Assembly (NCBI GenBank): GCA_002423895.1
Contig: DIOL01000026.1
Span: 5,065-69,064, forward strand
Length of the DNA: 64,000 bases
Source: Bacteroidales bacterium UBA5515
GTDB lineage: Bacteria > Bacteroidota > Bacteroidia > Bacteroidales > P3
Reading direction: 5' to 3'
Of this stretch, positions 51,761 through 60,995 are shown piece by piece. Within the stretch, counting starts at the first letter, position 1. Each line of letters begins with the position of its first letter. Made by a program: the position numbers and the translations under genes. The notes under the pieces were generated by a model, which was not told where the DNA came from, did not search any database, and worked only from the letters and a program-made list of their open reading frames with translations.

Positions 51761-53053
51761 ATGAAAATAGATTTTCAAGGTTTTGAATCCTATGTTTCTG
51801 ATAAGGAAATGGGCAAGCTAAGTTCTGAAATTGCAAAACATCATCTAAGCATAGTAAATAAAAATGGAATTGGCAATGAGTTTTTAGGATGGGTTGATTT
51901 ACCTGAAAAGCTTTCTAAAGGATTGATTTTAGATATTGAAGCAGAGTCTGAAAAAATAAGAAGCAAGGCTGAGGTTTATGTTGTTGTTGGTATTGGAGGT
52001 TCTTATTTAGGAGCAAAGGCAATTGTTGATGCTCTTCAAAACCATTTCAATTCAATGAAAAAGGAAAGAAATTACCCTTATATAATATTTGCAGGTCAAA
52101 CTCTTAATGAGGATTATATGGCCGATTTGATTGAAATATTGGATAAGAAGAATTATTGTTTGGTTGTGGTTTCAAAGAGTGGAACAACACTTGAACCTTC
52201 ATTGGCTTTCCGTATTTTGCGTACTCATCTTGAAAATAAATATGGTAAAGAAAAGGCAAGAGAAAGAATAATTGCAGTTACAGATAAAGAAAAAGGAGTT
52301 TTAAAAGATATGTCAACTGCAGAAGGATATAAAACTTATGTTATATCTGATGATATTGGAGGTAGATATTCTGTTTTAACACCAGTTGGGTTATTGCCTA
52401 TTGCTGTTGCTGGATATGATATTAGAGCTTTGATTCATGGAGCTAAGAAAATGCGTCATAATCTTCTTAACAATACTACTTTTGAAACAAATATTGCATG
52501 GCAATATGCAGCTATGCGTTATTTGATGTATAAGAATGGAAAAAATATTGAGTTGATTGTTAATTATTCTCCAAATATGGCTTCTTTTGCTGAGTGGTTT
52601 AAACAACTTTTTGGAGAAAGTGAAGGAAAAGATGGCAAGGGTATATTCCCTTCTTCTGTTATCAATACAACCGATTTACATTCTTTAGGTCAATATATTC
52701 AAGAAGGCAAAAGACAAATATTTGAAACAATAATTCATGTCGAAAAATCTTCAAAAAGAGTAAGAATACCATATCTTGAAGATGATATTGATTCTTTGAA
52801 TTATCTATTAGAAAATTCTTTAACTCAAATTAATCATAAGGCTGAAGAAGGAGCTTCTATGGCTCATCTTGATTCTGGAATACCACAAATAAAAATTTGT
52901 TTAGAAAAACTTGATGAAGAAAATCTTGGACAGCTGATTTATTTCTTTGAATTTTCATGTGCTTTAAGTGGTTATTTGCTTGAAGTAAATCCATTTGACC
53001 AACCTGGAGTTGAAGCTTATAAAAAGAATATGTTTAAGCTATTGGGAAAATAA
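51761..53053 (+). CDS. pgi: glucose-6-phosphate isomerase
   Basis: Interconverts glucose-6-phosphate and fructose-6-phosphate. The 430-residue protein has the two SIS subdomains: VVVGIGGSYLGAKAIVDALQ near residue 75 and VVSKSGTTLEPSLAFRIL near residue 135. The family signature FGESEGKDGKGIFPSSVINT follows near residue 285, and a final helix ends VEAYKKNMFKLLGK. Length is typical of short bacterial Pgi. PAP2 begins 3 bases after the stop, so pgi, PAP2 and ALDH form an operon. Confidence 0.95.
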   Translation: MKIDFQGFESYVSDKEMGKLSSEIAKHHLSIVNKNGIGNEFLGWVDLPEKLSKGLILDIEAESEKIRSKAEVYVVVGIGGSYLGAKAIVDALQNHFNSMKKERNYPYIIFAGQTLNEDYMADLIEILDKKNYCLVVVSKSGTTLEPSLAFRILRTHLENKYGKEKARERIIAVTDKEKGVLKDMSTAEGYKTYVISDDIGGRYSVLTPVGLLPIAVAGYDIRALIHGAKKMRHNLLNNTTFETNIAWQYAAMRYLMYKNGKNIELIVNYSPNMASFAEWFKQLFGESEGKDGKGIFPSSVINTTDLHSLGQYIQEGKRQIFETIIHVEKSSKRVRIPYLEDDIDSLNYLLENSLTQINHKAEEGASMAHLDSGIPQIKICLEKLDEENLGQLIYFFEFSCALSGYLLEVNPFDQPGVEAYKKNMFKLLGK

Positions 53054-53056
53054 TTA

Positions 53057-53746
53057 ATGAAAAAGTTTTTTTTATTAATTGTCTCAATCTGCTTTTTACT
53101 CAATCCACTTTATTCTCAAAATGATTCATTAAGTTTTGAGAATAAGAAGAATTTTTTTGATAAGGAATTTATTAGTTCTGCAAAAGTTTCTTCTGCTTTA
53201 TTTTCGGCAAGTGTTATTGCAATGCCTTTTGATAAAGATGTAAGAGGTTTTAGAAATAATAATTTCTTTTCTTTTCATCAAAATTACGATAATTACTTAC
53301 TCGTAGCTCCTCTTGGAATTATGTATGGGATGAAAGCTTTTGGTTTGGAAAGCAGGAGCAATTGGAAGGAAATGTTATTTGTTAATGCTTCATCATTAAT
53401 TATAATGGAAGTAATTGTTTTCCCTTCAAAAACGTTTATTGGACGGGAAAGACCAGATGGAAGTGAATATGTTTCTTTTCCTTCAGGACATACAGCTACT
53501 GCTTTTGCTTGTGCTCATTTACTTCATAAAGAATATGGAGAATTATCACCATGGATTTCTGTTGCGGGATATTCTATGGCTACAGTTACTGGTGTTACAA
53601 GAATATTAAATAATAGACATTGGCTTAGTGATGTTTTGTTTGGTGCAGGAATTGGAATATTATCTACTGAATTAGCATACAAAGTAAAAAATTGGACTTT
53701 TAAAAAGAAAAACAAGAAAAGGATAATTTTAAAAGAATCATTATGA
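53057..53746 (+). CDS. PAP2-family membrane phosphatase
   Basis: The 229-residue protein has a hydrophobic N-terminal signal (ending LYSQ) and the three-part phosphatase signature KTFIGRERPDGS, FPSGHTATAF and ILNNRHWLSDVLFGAGIG. These enzymes dephosphorylate lipid phosphates such as undecaprenyl-pyrophosphate or phosphatidate, facing the periplasm. All catalytic Arg/His residues are present. The start is 3 bases after pgi and the end overlaps the ALDH start (ATGA). Confidence 0.87.
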   Translation: MKKFFLLIVSICFLLNPLYSQNDSLSFENKKNFFDKEFISSAKVSSALFSASVIAMPFDKDVRGFRNNNFFSFHQNYDNYLLVAPLGIMYGMKAFGLESRSNWKEMLFVNASSLIIMEVIVFPSKTFIGRERPDGSEYVSFPSGHTATAFACAHLLHKEYGELSPWISVAGYSMATVTGVTRILNNRHWLSDVLFGAGIGILSTELAYKVKNWTFKKKNKKRIILKESL

Positions 53747-55119
53747 AAGATATTGATGTAAAACAAATATTTGAATCTCAGAGGAAATTCTTCTATTCAA
53801 ATGCAACAAGAGATATTTCTTTTAGAATTCTTATGTTAAAGAAGCTAAAACAAGAAATAATTATCAATGAAAAGGAAATAGAAGAGGCTTTATTTTTAGA
53901 TTTGCATAAATCTCCAGTTGAAAGTTATATTACTGAGATTGGATTTGTGATTTCTGAAATAAATCTTTGTATAAAGAAACTAAAATCATGGGCAAAGCCT
54001 AAAAGAGTGAGTTCTTCAATTACTTGTTTCCCTTCAAAGGCAAGAATTATTTCTGAACCTTATGGATTATGTTTAATTATTTCTCCTTGGAATTATCCTT
54101 TTCAACTTTTAATTTCTCCATTAATAGGGGCAATTTCTTCAGGAAATTGTGCAATTGTTAAGCCTTCAGAACATAGTCCTAATACTTCAAAAATAATTAA
54201 AAAGATTTTAGATAGAGTTTTTGAGCATGAATATGTTTTTACTGTTTTAGGAGAAAAAGAAGTTTCTCAAGAACTATTGGAATTAGAGTTTGATTATATT
54301 TTCTTTACAGGAAGTTCTTCATTAGGGAGATTAGTTATGGAGAAAGCTTCAAAACATCTTACTCCAACAACTCTTGAACTTGGAGGGAAAAGTCCTTGCA
54401 TTGTAGATAAAGATGCTAATATTAAAGTATCTGCAAGGAGGATAACCTTTGGTAAGTTTTTGAATGCTGGGCAAACTTGCATTGCTCCAGATTATCTTTT
54501 TGTTCACAAAGATATTAAGGATGTTTTTGTAAAGGAAATGATTAATTCAATTAAAGAGTTCTATTCTGAAGAATCAATTAATAGCAAGGATTATGGCAGG
54601 ATTATTAATCAAACGCATTTCTTTAGATTAAGAAAAATGTTGGATGATGGAAAGATTATTTATGGAGCTAATTATGATGAAAAAGAAAAATACATTTCTC
54701 CAACTCTAATAGAGGATATTCTTCCTGATTCAGAACTGTTAAGTGAAGAGATATTTGGACCTATTCTTCCAATAATTAGTTTTGAAAATATAGATACTTT
54801 AATTCAAGAACTAAAAGTTAAGCCTAAACCTTTAGCTCTTTATGTGTTTTCTCAATCAAAGAAAATACAAGATAAAATAATTGAAAATATTTCATCAGGA
54901 GGAGTTTGTGTTAATGATACAATTATGCATATTGTTCCACAAAGTCTTCCATTTGGAGGAGTTGGTAATAGTGGTATGGGTTCATATCATGGAAGAAAAA
55001 GCTTTAAAACTTTTTCACACGAGCGTTCCATTTTAAATAGAAAAACTTGGTTAGATTTAGCTCTTCGATATCCTCCTTTCACTGAAAGTAAAAAGAAGAT
55101 TGTAAAGAAAGTTCTTTAG
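53743..55119 (+). CDS. aldehyde dehydrogenase family protein
   Basis: NAD(P)-dependent oxidation of an aldehyde, class-3 ALDH-like by length (458 residues). The N-terminus is helical; SPWNYPFQLLISPLIGAISS then IVKPSEHSPNTSK bind the cofactor, FDYIFFTGSSSLGRLVMEKA follows. Catalytic Glu is residue 212 (TTLELGGKSP) and nucleophilic Cys is residue 246 (NAGQTCIAPDY). The C-terminus has FGGVGNSGMGSYHGRKSFKT. Substrate unknown; class-3 enzymes often act on fatty or aromatic aldehydes. Last gene of the pgi operon; its stop is 6 bases from the convergent methyltransferase stop. Confidence 0.93.
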   Translation: MKDIDVKQIFESQRKFFYSNATRDISFRILMLKKLKQEIIINEKEIEEALFLDLHKSPVESYITEIGFVISEINLCIKKLKSWAKPKRVSSSITCFPSKARIISEPYGLCLIISPWNYPFQLLISPLIGAISSGNCAIVKPSEHSPNTSKIIKKILDRVFEHEYVFTVLGEKEVSQELLELEFDYIFFTGSSSLGRLVMEKASKHLTPTTLELGGKSPCIVDKDANIKVSARRITFGKFLNAGQTCIAPDYLFVHKDIKDVFVKEMINSIKEFYSEESINSKDYGRIINQTHFFRLRKMLDDGKIIYGANYDEKEKYISPTLIEDILPDSELLSEEIFGPILPIISFENIDTLIQELKVKPKPLALYVFSQSKKIQDKIIENISSGGVCVNDTIMHIVPQSLPFGGVGNSGMGSYHGRKSFKTFSHERSILNRKTWLDLALRYPPFTESKKKIVKKVL

Positions 55120-55125
55120 ATTGAA

Positions 55126-55857
55126 TTAAGCTTTTCTTACTTTTAGAATTTTAATAACAACATACATTAATAGACTGAATATAGACAGTCCAATAAATAC
55201 ATAGTTGAAATTGTATCTTTGAGTAATTATTTGACCAATTATATCAAATAAACAGAATATTAATGTAAGTGCAGCAAAGGAGTTTTTCTCACTTTTGATT
55301 GCTTTCATCCAATTAAAAGGAAGAGAAGGTTTTCTGTAATTTTTACATCTTGGGAAGAAGGTAGGAACGGTATTTGCCCAATTAAGATAGTTTTCTCCAA
55401 ATTTATCTCTTAAATATGCTTCTTCTGCATACATTATTCTTTCGTAGTAAACCCAGTAAACCAAACAGAAAACAAGAATAAACCAGATGTTAGCAATCAA
55501 CAATGCAGCACTAAGCCACATAAGGAAATTACCAAGATATAATGGATGACGAACAATTGAATAAAATCCAGTGCTGTTTACTGTATCTGCCTTTTGTTCT
55601 GCAGTGTTTTTACCAGAAGTGTTTTCTGCAGCATATCCAACAACATGAAATCTTATATATAAACCCAAGAGTCCAATGCCTAAGCATATAAAATTATAAA
55701 TGTATTCATATGTGGTTTCCTGTCCTAAAATAAAGTTGAGGTTTAATTCCTTTAAAATATATAGGGCTAAACCTATTACTAAAATAAATAAAGGTAAATA
55801 ACTTCTGTATTTAAACAGCCAGTTTCCTTGTTGACGCATATCTTCTTGTAATGCCAT
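55126..55857 (-). CDS. membrane methyltransferase (isoprenylcysteine/phospholipid methyltransferase family)
   Basis: The 243-residue integral membrane protein has five hydrophobic segments. Its C-terminal half carries the family motif FYSIVRHPLYLGNFLMW and EEAYLRDKFGENYLNW, the SAM-binding RHPxYxG and E-rich pair of ICMT/PEMT-type enzymes. The acceptor may be a lipid or another small hydrophobic group. Downstream sequence suggests a further two helices. A TAACTTTG -7 box lies upstream (55883-55890). Confidence 0.83.
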   Translation of the reverse strand: MALQEDMRQQGNWLFKYRSYLPLFILVIGLALYILKELNLNFILGQETTYEYIYNFICLGIGLLGLYIRFHVVGYAAENTSGKNTAEQKADTVNSTGFYSIVRHPLYLGNFLMWLSAALLIANIWFILVFCLVYWVYYERIMYAEEAYLRDKFGENYLNWANTVPTFFPRCKNYRKPSLPFNWMKAIKSEKNSFAALTLIFCLFDIIGQIITQRYNFNYVFIGLSIFSLLMYVVIKILKVRKA

Positions 55858-55882
55858 ATTGTTTGATTTATTAATTTGGATG

Positions 55883-55890
55883 CAAAGTTA
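55883..55890 (-). promoter_or_regulatory. -7 box for the methyltransferase gene
   Basis: Minus-strand TAACTTTG matches TAnnTTTG, 26 bases upstream of the start at 55857. Confidence 0.5.
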
Positions 55891-55922
55891 ATTTATTTTC
55901 GTACAATTTATATGTTATTTCC

Positions 55923-56849
55923 TTATTCTGTTTTCTTTCTACCATTCAAAATAATTAAAACAACAGCTAATATAATAATTATTACTCCTGTTATAATTTG
56001 AATATTAATATTTTCATTAAATACAATTATTCCAATAATTATTGCAGTTACTGGTTCAAGTGGAGATAAAAGTGCAGTTATTGTTGAGCCTATAGCCTTT
56101 ATGGCTAATATTAAAGTTAGGTTTGCAATTATTGTTGAGAATATTGACATAAATAATATATTACCTCCTGCCATAAGTGAAGGAATAGGAATAAGTGTTC
56201 CTCTAATAATGCTTAAGGCAAGGCAAAGTATCATTGAAATAGAAATAACATAGAATGTTAATACACTTGAATCTATTTCTTTCATTGAAGATTTATTAAC
56301 TCCAATTATGTACATACTATACATCAGATTGGTAATTGTCAAAAGAAATATTCCAAATCCACTTACCAATCCTTGATCAGGAGAATAGGAAAGTAGAAAA
56401 ACTCCCAAAAGAGAAAGAGCAAGTGAAATATAGATTGTTTTTTGAAGTTTCTCTTTATAGAATAGCCACATAAATATTGAAATCATAACAGGAAACTGAA
56501 ATCCTATTGTTGTTCCAATACCTGAAGGGATATAATTGTAGGAAGAAACCAATGTAAGACCTGTTAATCCATAACCTGCTCCTCCAATAAGAATAATATC
56601 TCTAATATTCTTTTTACTTAATTTAAAGTTAGCCTTTCTAATGAAAAGATAAATTCCATAAATAATTGCAGAAACAAAAAACCTGTAAAACATAAGTGTT
56701 TCAGTACTCATTCCCTGTTCCTTTACTGGAATAGAGAAGAAGGGGAGTAATCCAAAAGTTATCGAAGAGATAAGTGCGTAGATTATTCCCCTTATTATTT
56801 TATTGTTAGTTTCTTTAGCAGACAATATTGATGATTTTTTTAGGAACAA
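55923..56849 (-). CDS. EamA/DMT-family transporter
   Basis: The 308-residue protein has ten predicted membrane helices in two EamA repeats (IIRGIIYALISSITFGLLPF; FGIFLLTITNLMYSMYIIGV). SPLEPVTAIIIGIIVFNENI is the conserved second-repeat end. DMT members export metabolites such as amino acids, nucleobases or sugars; substrate unknown. The start at 56849 overlaps the leuS end by 35 bases, so it is translationally coupled to leuS. Confidence 0.88.
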   Translation of the reverse strand: MFLKKSSILSAKETNNKIIRGIIYALISSITFGLLPFFSIPVKEQGMSTETLMFYRFFVSAIIYGIYLFIRKANFKLSKKNIRDIILIGGAGYGLTGLTLVSSYNYIPSGIGTTIGFQFPVMISIFMWLFYKEKLQKTIYISLALSLLGVFLLSYSPDQGLVSGFGIFLLTITNLMYSMYIIGVNKSSMKEIDSSVLTFYVISISMILCLALSIIRGTLIPIPSLMAGGNILFMSIFSTIIANLTLILAIKAIGSTITALLSPLEPVTAIIIGIIVFNENINIQIITGVIIIILAVVLIILNGRKKTE

Positions 56850-59604
56850 AGATTACTTTCTTTGCTGGCTTTCCTTCCATATAACGTTGTACTTCAGAAT
56901 TTGAAAGAATAGTTTCTTCAATTTCTTTAGCAGTTTTGTCTAATGGAAATTCCATAGTCAGTCTTGTCTTTCCATTAATAGAAACAGGATAGGTGTATGA
57001 GTTTTCAATCAATACACTTTCATCAATTACTGGGAATTGAGCAAATGTTATAGTTTCCTTATGTCCAAGTAAAGACCATAATTCTTCTGAAATATGAGGT
57101 GCAAAAGGAGATATTAAGATTGCAAGAGGTTCAAGAATTTCTCTTTTATTACATTTTAGATCTGTTAATTCATTTACACAAATCATAAATGTAGAAACAG
57201 AAGTGTTAAAGCTAAATCGTTCTATATCTTCCTTAACTTTCTTTACTGCCTTATAGAGTGATTTGTATTCTTCTTTATTAGGTTTTTCTTCAGAAATATT
57301 TAAGTTATTATCTTTGTCATGATATAGTTTCCAAAGTTTTCTCATAAAGCGGAATACGCCTTCAATCCCCTTAGTATCCCATGGTTTTGATTGTTCCAAA
57401 GGTCCTAAGAACATTTCATAAAGACGTAAAGTGTCTGCTCCATAACGTTCAACCAAGTCGTCAGGGTTTTGTACATTATACAAACTCTTAGACATCTTTT
57501 CAACTTCATAGCCACAGATATATTTCCCTTCTTCTAATATAAATTCAGCATTCTTAAACTCTTCTCTCCAGGCTTTAAAAGCTTCAATATCCAATATATC
57601 ATTATCAACAATATTAATATCAACGTGAATTGGGTCAAACTCATATTCGTTTCTTAGATTATAGGAAACAAATTTATTAGTTCCTTTTATTCTATAAACA
57701 AAGCTTGAACGACCTTGAATCATTCCTTGATTAATTAGTTTTTGATAAGGTTCATCTTTACAGCAAATGCCTAAGTCAAATAAGAATTTAGTAGTAAAAC
57801 GGGAATAAAGTAAATGTCCTGTTGCATGTTCACTTCCTCCAATATATAAATCTACATTTTGCCAATAATCATTAGCTTCTTTAGAAAAATATCTTTCACT
57901 ATTATTTGGATCCATATATCTTAAAGAGTAAGCATTTGAACCGGCAAATCCAGGCATTGTGTTGCAATCTAAAGGATAAGTCTTTCCATCAATTGTTACA
58001 TTCCAGTTTTTAGCTCTTGCTATTGGTGGTTCTCCATCTTCAGTTGGAAGGTAAACATCAATTTCAGGAAGTTCCAATGGAAGTTCTTTTTCGTCCAATA
58101 CACAAGGAATACCATCTTTATAATAAATAGGGAATGGTTCTCCCCAATATCTTTGACGAGAAAATATGGCATCACGTAAACGATAGTTTATTGTTCCATA
58201 ACCAATTCCTTTTTCTTTTACATAAGCAATAACTTCTTTCATTGCTTTTTTTACTTCCATTCCAGTTATAAAGTCAGAATTAATGCAATGACCAGTTTTA
58301 GAATCTTTTGATTCTGTCCATGTATTCACATCTTCTTCCTCTTCACCTGTTGGTACAACAACTTGTTTAATCGGAATATTAAAATGACGTGCAAAAGCAA
58401 AGTCTCTGCTATCATGAGCTGGAACTGCCATAATTGCACCTGTTCCATATCCAGCTAAAACATATTCAGATATCCAAATAGGAACTCTTTCATTGCTTAA
58501 TGGATTAACAGCATAGGAACCAGTAAAAACTCCTGATATTTGTTTTACTTCTGATTGACGTTCTCTTTCTGAACGTGTCTTAGTCCAAGCTATATATTCT
58601 TCAACTTCTTTTTTATGTTCAGAAGTTGTTAGTTTACTTATAAAATCATGTTCAGGACAAAGCACCATAAAAGTAACACCCCAAAGAGTATCTGGACGTG
58701 TTGTAAATACTTCTAATTTATCTCCATCTTCAGTAGTGAAAAATAATGCAGCACCTTCACTTTTTCCTATCCAGTTTCTTTGAATTTCTTTTAATGAATC
58801 GGTCCAATCAATATTTTCTAATCCTTGAAGCAATCTTTCAGCATAGGCAGTTATTCTTAATGACCATTGACGCATTGATTTTCTTTCAACTGGATAACCA
58901 CCACGAACAGATGTTCCATTTACAACTTCATCATTAGCCAAAACTGTTCCAAGTTCAGCACACCAGTTAACCATTGAATCGGAAATATAAGCTAAACGAT
59001 AGTTCATTAGAATTTCACTTTTTTCTTTTTCACTATAGTTTTTCCAATCTTCAGCACTGAAATCTAATTGTTTTGTGCATGCTACATTCAATATTTTAGC
59101 TTGACCCTGTTCAAAAGCAGGAATAAGCTCTTCAACTGGTCTTGCCATATTTGTGTCATAGCAGTAATAGGAATTGAAAAGTTGAATAAAAGTCCATTGA
59201 GTCCATTTATAATATTTTGGATCACAGGTTCTGACTTCTCTGTCCCAATCGTAAGAAAGTCCAATTTTATCTAACTGTTCCTTGTATCTTTTAATATTAA
59301 TTTCAGTTGTAATGGCAGGATGTTGTCCTGTTTGAATAGCATATTGTTCAGCAGGCAGTCCATAAGCATCAAAACCCATAGGGTGAAGAACATTAAATCC
59401 ATTAAGTCTTTTGTAACGTGAGAAAATATCAGAAGCAATATAACCAAGAGGATGTCCAACATGTAGCCCAGCACCAGAAGGATAAGGGAACATATCCAAA
59501 ACATAATATTTTGGTCTTGAAGAATCTATTTCAACATGAAAGGTCTTATTTTCTTTCCAATAGCTTTGCCATTTAGGCTCAACTTCTCTAAAATTATAGT
59601 CCAT
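56815..59604 (-). CDS. leuS: leucyl-tRNA synthetase
   Basis: Class I aminoacyl-tRNA synthetase with editing. The 929-residue protein has the HIGH-type motif PSGAGLHVGHPLGY (residues about 42-55), the CP1 editing domain (VFTTRPDTLWGVTFMVLCPE; AVPAHDSRDFAFARHFNI), the zinc/leucine-specific insert (QGRSSFVYRIKGTNKFVSYN), the KMSKS motif EKMSKSLYNVQNPDDLVERY near residue 710, and the anticodon-binding C-terminal domain. All expected domains are intact. A TATCTTTG -7 box is at 59634-59641. It is the first gene of a transcript with the EamA transporter. Confidence 0.97.
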   Translation of the reverse strand: MDYNFREVEPKWQSYWKENKTFHVEIDSSRPKYYVLDMFPYPSGAGLHVGHPLGYIASDIFSRYKRLNGFNVLHPMGFDAYGLPAEQYAIQTGQHPAITTEINIKRYKEQLDKIGLSYDWDREVRTCDPKYYKWTQWTFIQLFNSYYCYDTNMARPVEELIPAFEQGQAKILNVACTKQLDFSAEDWKNYSEKEKSEILMNYRLAYISDSMVNWCAELGTVLANDEVVNGTSVRGGYPVERKSMRQWSLRITAYAERLLQGLENIDWTDSLKEIQRNWIGKSEGAALFFTTEDGDKLEVFTTRPDTLWGVTFMVLCPEHDFISKLTTSEHKKEVEEYIAWTKTRSERERQSEVKQISGVFTGSYAVNPLSNERVPIWISEYVLAGYGTGAIMAVPAHDSRDFAFARHFNIPIKQVVVPTGEEEEDVNTWTESKDSKTGHCINSDFITGMEVKKAMKEVIAYVKEKGIGYGTINYRLRDAIFSRQRYWGEPFPIYYKDGIPCVLDEKELPLELPEIDVYLPTEDGEPPIARAKNWNVTIDGKTYPLDCNTMPGFAGSNAYSLRYMDPNNSERYFSKEANDYWQNVDLYIGGSEHATGHLLYSRFTTKFLFDLGICCKDEPYQKLINQGMIQGRSSFVYRIKGTNKFVSYNLRNEYEFDPIHVDINIVDNDILDIEAFKAWREEFKNAEFILEEGKYICGYEVEKMSKSLYNVQNPDDLVERYGADTLRLYEMFLGPLEQSKPWDTKGIEGVFRFMRKLWKLYHDKDNNLNISEEKPNKEEYKSLYKAVKKVKEDIERFSFNTSVSTFMICVNELTDLKCNKREILEPLAILISPFAPHISEELWSLLGHKETITFAQFPVIDESVLIENSYTYPVSINGKTRLTMEFPLDKTAKEIEETILSNSEVQRYMEGKPAKKVIFVPKKIINIVC

Positions 59605-59633
59605 AAAAATATATCTTTTGAAATTCTAACTTG

Positions 59634-59641
59634 CAAAGATA
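59634..59641 (-). promoter_or_regulatory. -7 box for leuS
   Basis: Minus-strand TATCTTTG matches TAnnTTTG, 30 bases upstream of the leuS start. Confidence 0.55.
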
Positions 59642-59849
59642 CAATATTAATTTAATAATTTCTTTTTAGAGTTTTCGGCATAAGATGTTAAGTAAAAAAG
59701 GGAATCAATTGTAATATGAAAAAGTATTGGAAATATTTGGTTGGTTAATTTTTATTTTGTTTATTTGCAGTGTCATATTATGAAATAATTATATGTTAAT
59801 ATTGACAATATTAGTATTCGTAGTTTTTTCTACTATATGATTATTATTT

Positions 59850-60830
59850 ATGAAGAAAGTTTTATGCATTTTGATTAGTCTTTATTTGTATAATTATTGC
59901 CATTCTCAAATTAGAGAAGACATCCAAATCCCTGTGAAAATTTATCATAATAATGAAAAACGAGTTATGAATATTCCTTTTTATGATTCTTTATTATTGT
60001 CGGGAGAATACGAAAAGTCTATTATTAATAATATTAAAATTGTTAACGATACAACATTAAAACATTTTCAGGTTTCTTATGCGATTTATATGATATCCAT
60101 TGCAAATATTCTTCTTGGAAAAATTGATTCTGCATATTATTATCTTGATAAGTTTGTAAATACATCATTTGATGATAGGGTAATTTTTGTTGATAGAAAC
60201 CTTGATACATTAAAACATTATTCCGACAGATGGAATTCTCTTGTAAATAAGGTTGAACAAAAATTTGTTGAAAATATTGGTGTAATTAAGGATACTAATT
60301 TAGCAATACGACTATTCTATCTTGGAATAGAGGATCAAAAATATAGAACAATATTAAGTTTTCTAAGACAATACACTGAAGAAGATAATTACAAAGCAGT
60401 TACAAGTCATTATGCTTTGCAAGATTCTTGTATGAATATTATTAATCAGTATGGAGTTCCAACTATTTCAATGGTTGGACAGTTTGCTTCAAATAAATTT
60501 TTTCTTCTTATACAGCACTCAGAACCTAAAACTCAAGATAAATATTATAAATTAGTGAAAAAAGCTTGGAAGAAAGGAGATTTTGATTCAATTTCCTATG
60601 CAATGCTTACTGATAGAGTTTTAATGGGTAAAAAGAAAAAACAGATTTATGGAACTCAACTAATAAAAAGGTCTAATGACAAAAAATATCCAAATCAATT
60701 ATATTTATATCCTGTTAAAGATTTTAAAAATCTGAATAAACGCAGGAAAAAAATCGGGTTTACAGAAACTATTGAAGATTGGATAAAACGCCAACCAGAA
60801 GCATTTATTCCTAAAGAATATTATGAGTAA
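59850..60830 (+). CDS. exported DUF6624-like protein
   Basis: The 326-residue protein has a signal peptide (MKKVLCILISLYLYNYCHSQ) and an N-terminal TPR-like helical stretch (KIDSAYYYLDKFVNTSFDDR). The C-terminal part matches the DUF6624 pattern: INQYGVPTISMVGQFASNKF, FLLIQHSEPKTQDKYY, SYAMLTDRVLMGKKKKQIYG, then TQL. The biochemical role of DUF6624 is not known. It stands alone between leuS and rlmD with no obvious promoter consensus. Confidence 0.75.
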   Translation: MKKVLCILISLYLYNYCHSQIREDIQIPVKIYHNNEKRVMNIPFYDSLLLSGEYEKSIINNIKIVNDTTLKHFQVSYAIYMISIANILLGKIDSAYYYLDKFVNTSFDDRVIFVDRNLDTLKHYSDRWNSLVNKVEQKFVENIGVIKDTNLAIRLFYLGIEDQKYRTILSFLRQYTEEDNYKAVTSHYALQDSCMNIINQYGVPTISMVGQFASNKFFLLIQHSEPKTQDKYYKLVKKAWKKGDFDSISYAMLTDRVLMGKKKKQIYGTQLIKRSNDKKYPNQLYLYPVKDFKNLNKRRKKIGFTETIEDWIKRQPEAFIPKEYYE

Positions 60831-60995
60831 AATAAGATTTTACTTTTATCAAATGACGCCGAGGTTCTACTTCAAAAGTAATTATATGGCTAAGTCACTT
60901 GGATAATTCTATATTAATGAATAGTGATAAAATGAAAAGATTATTTTATAATACTATTATGGAATAAGATTATAATATTGTATTTAGGTTGAATG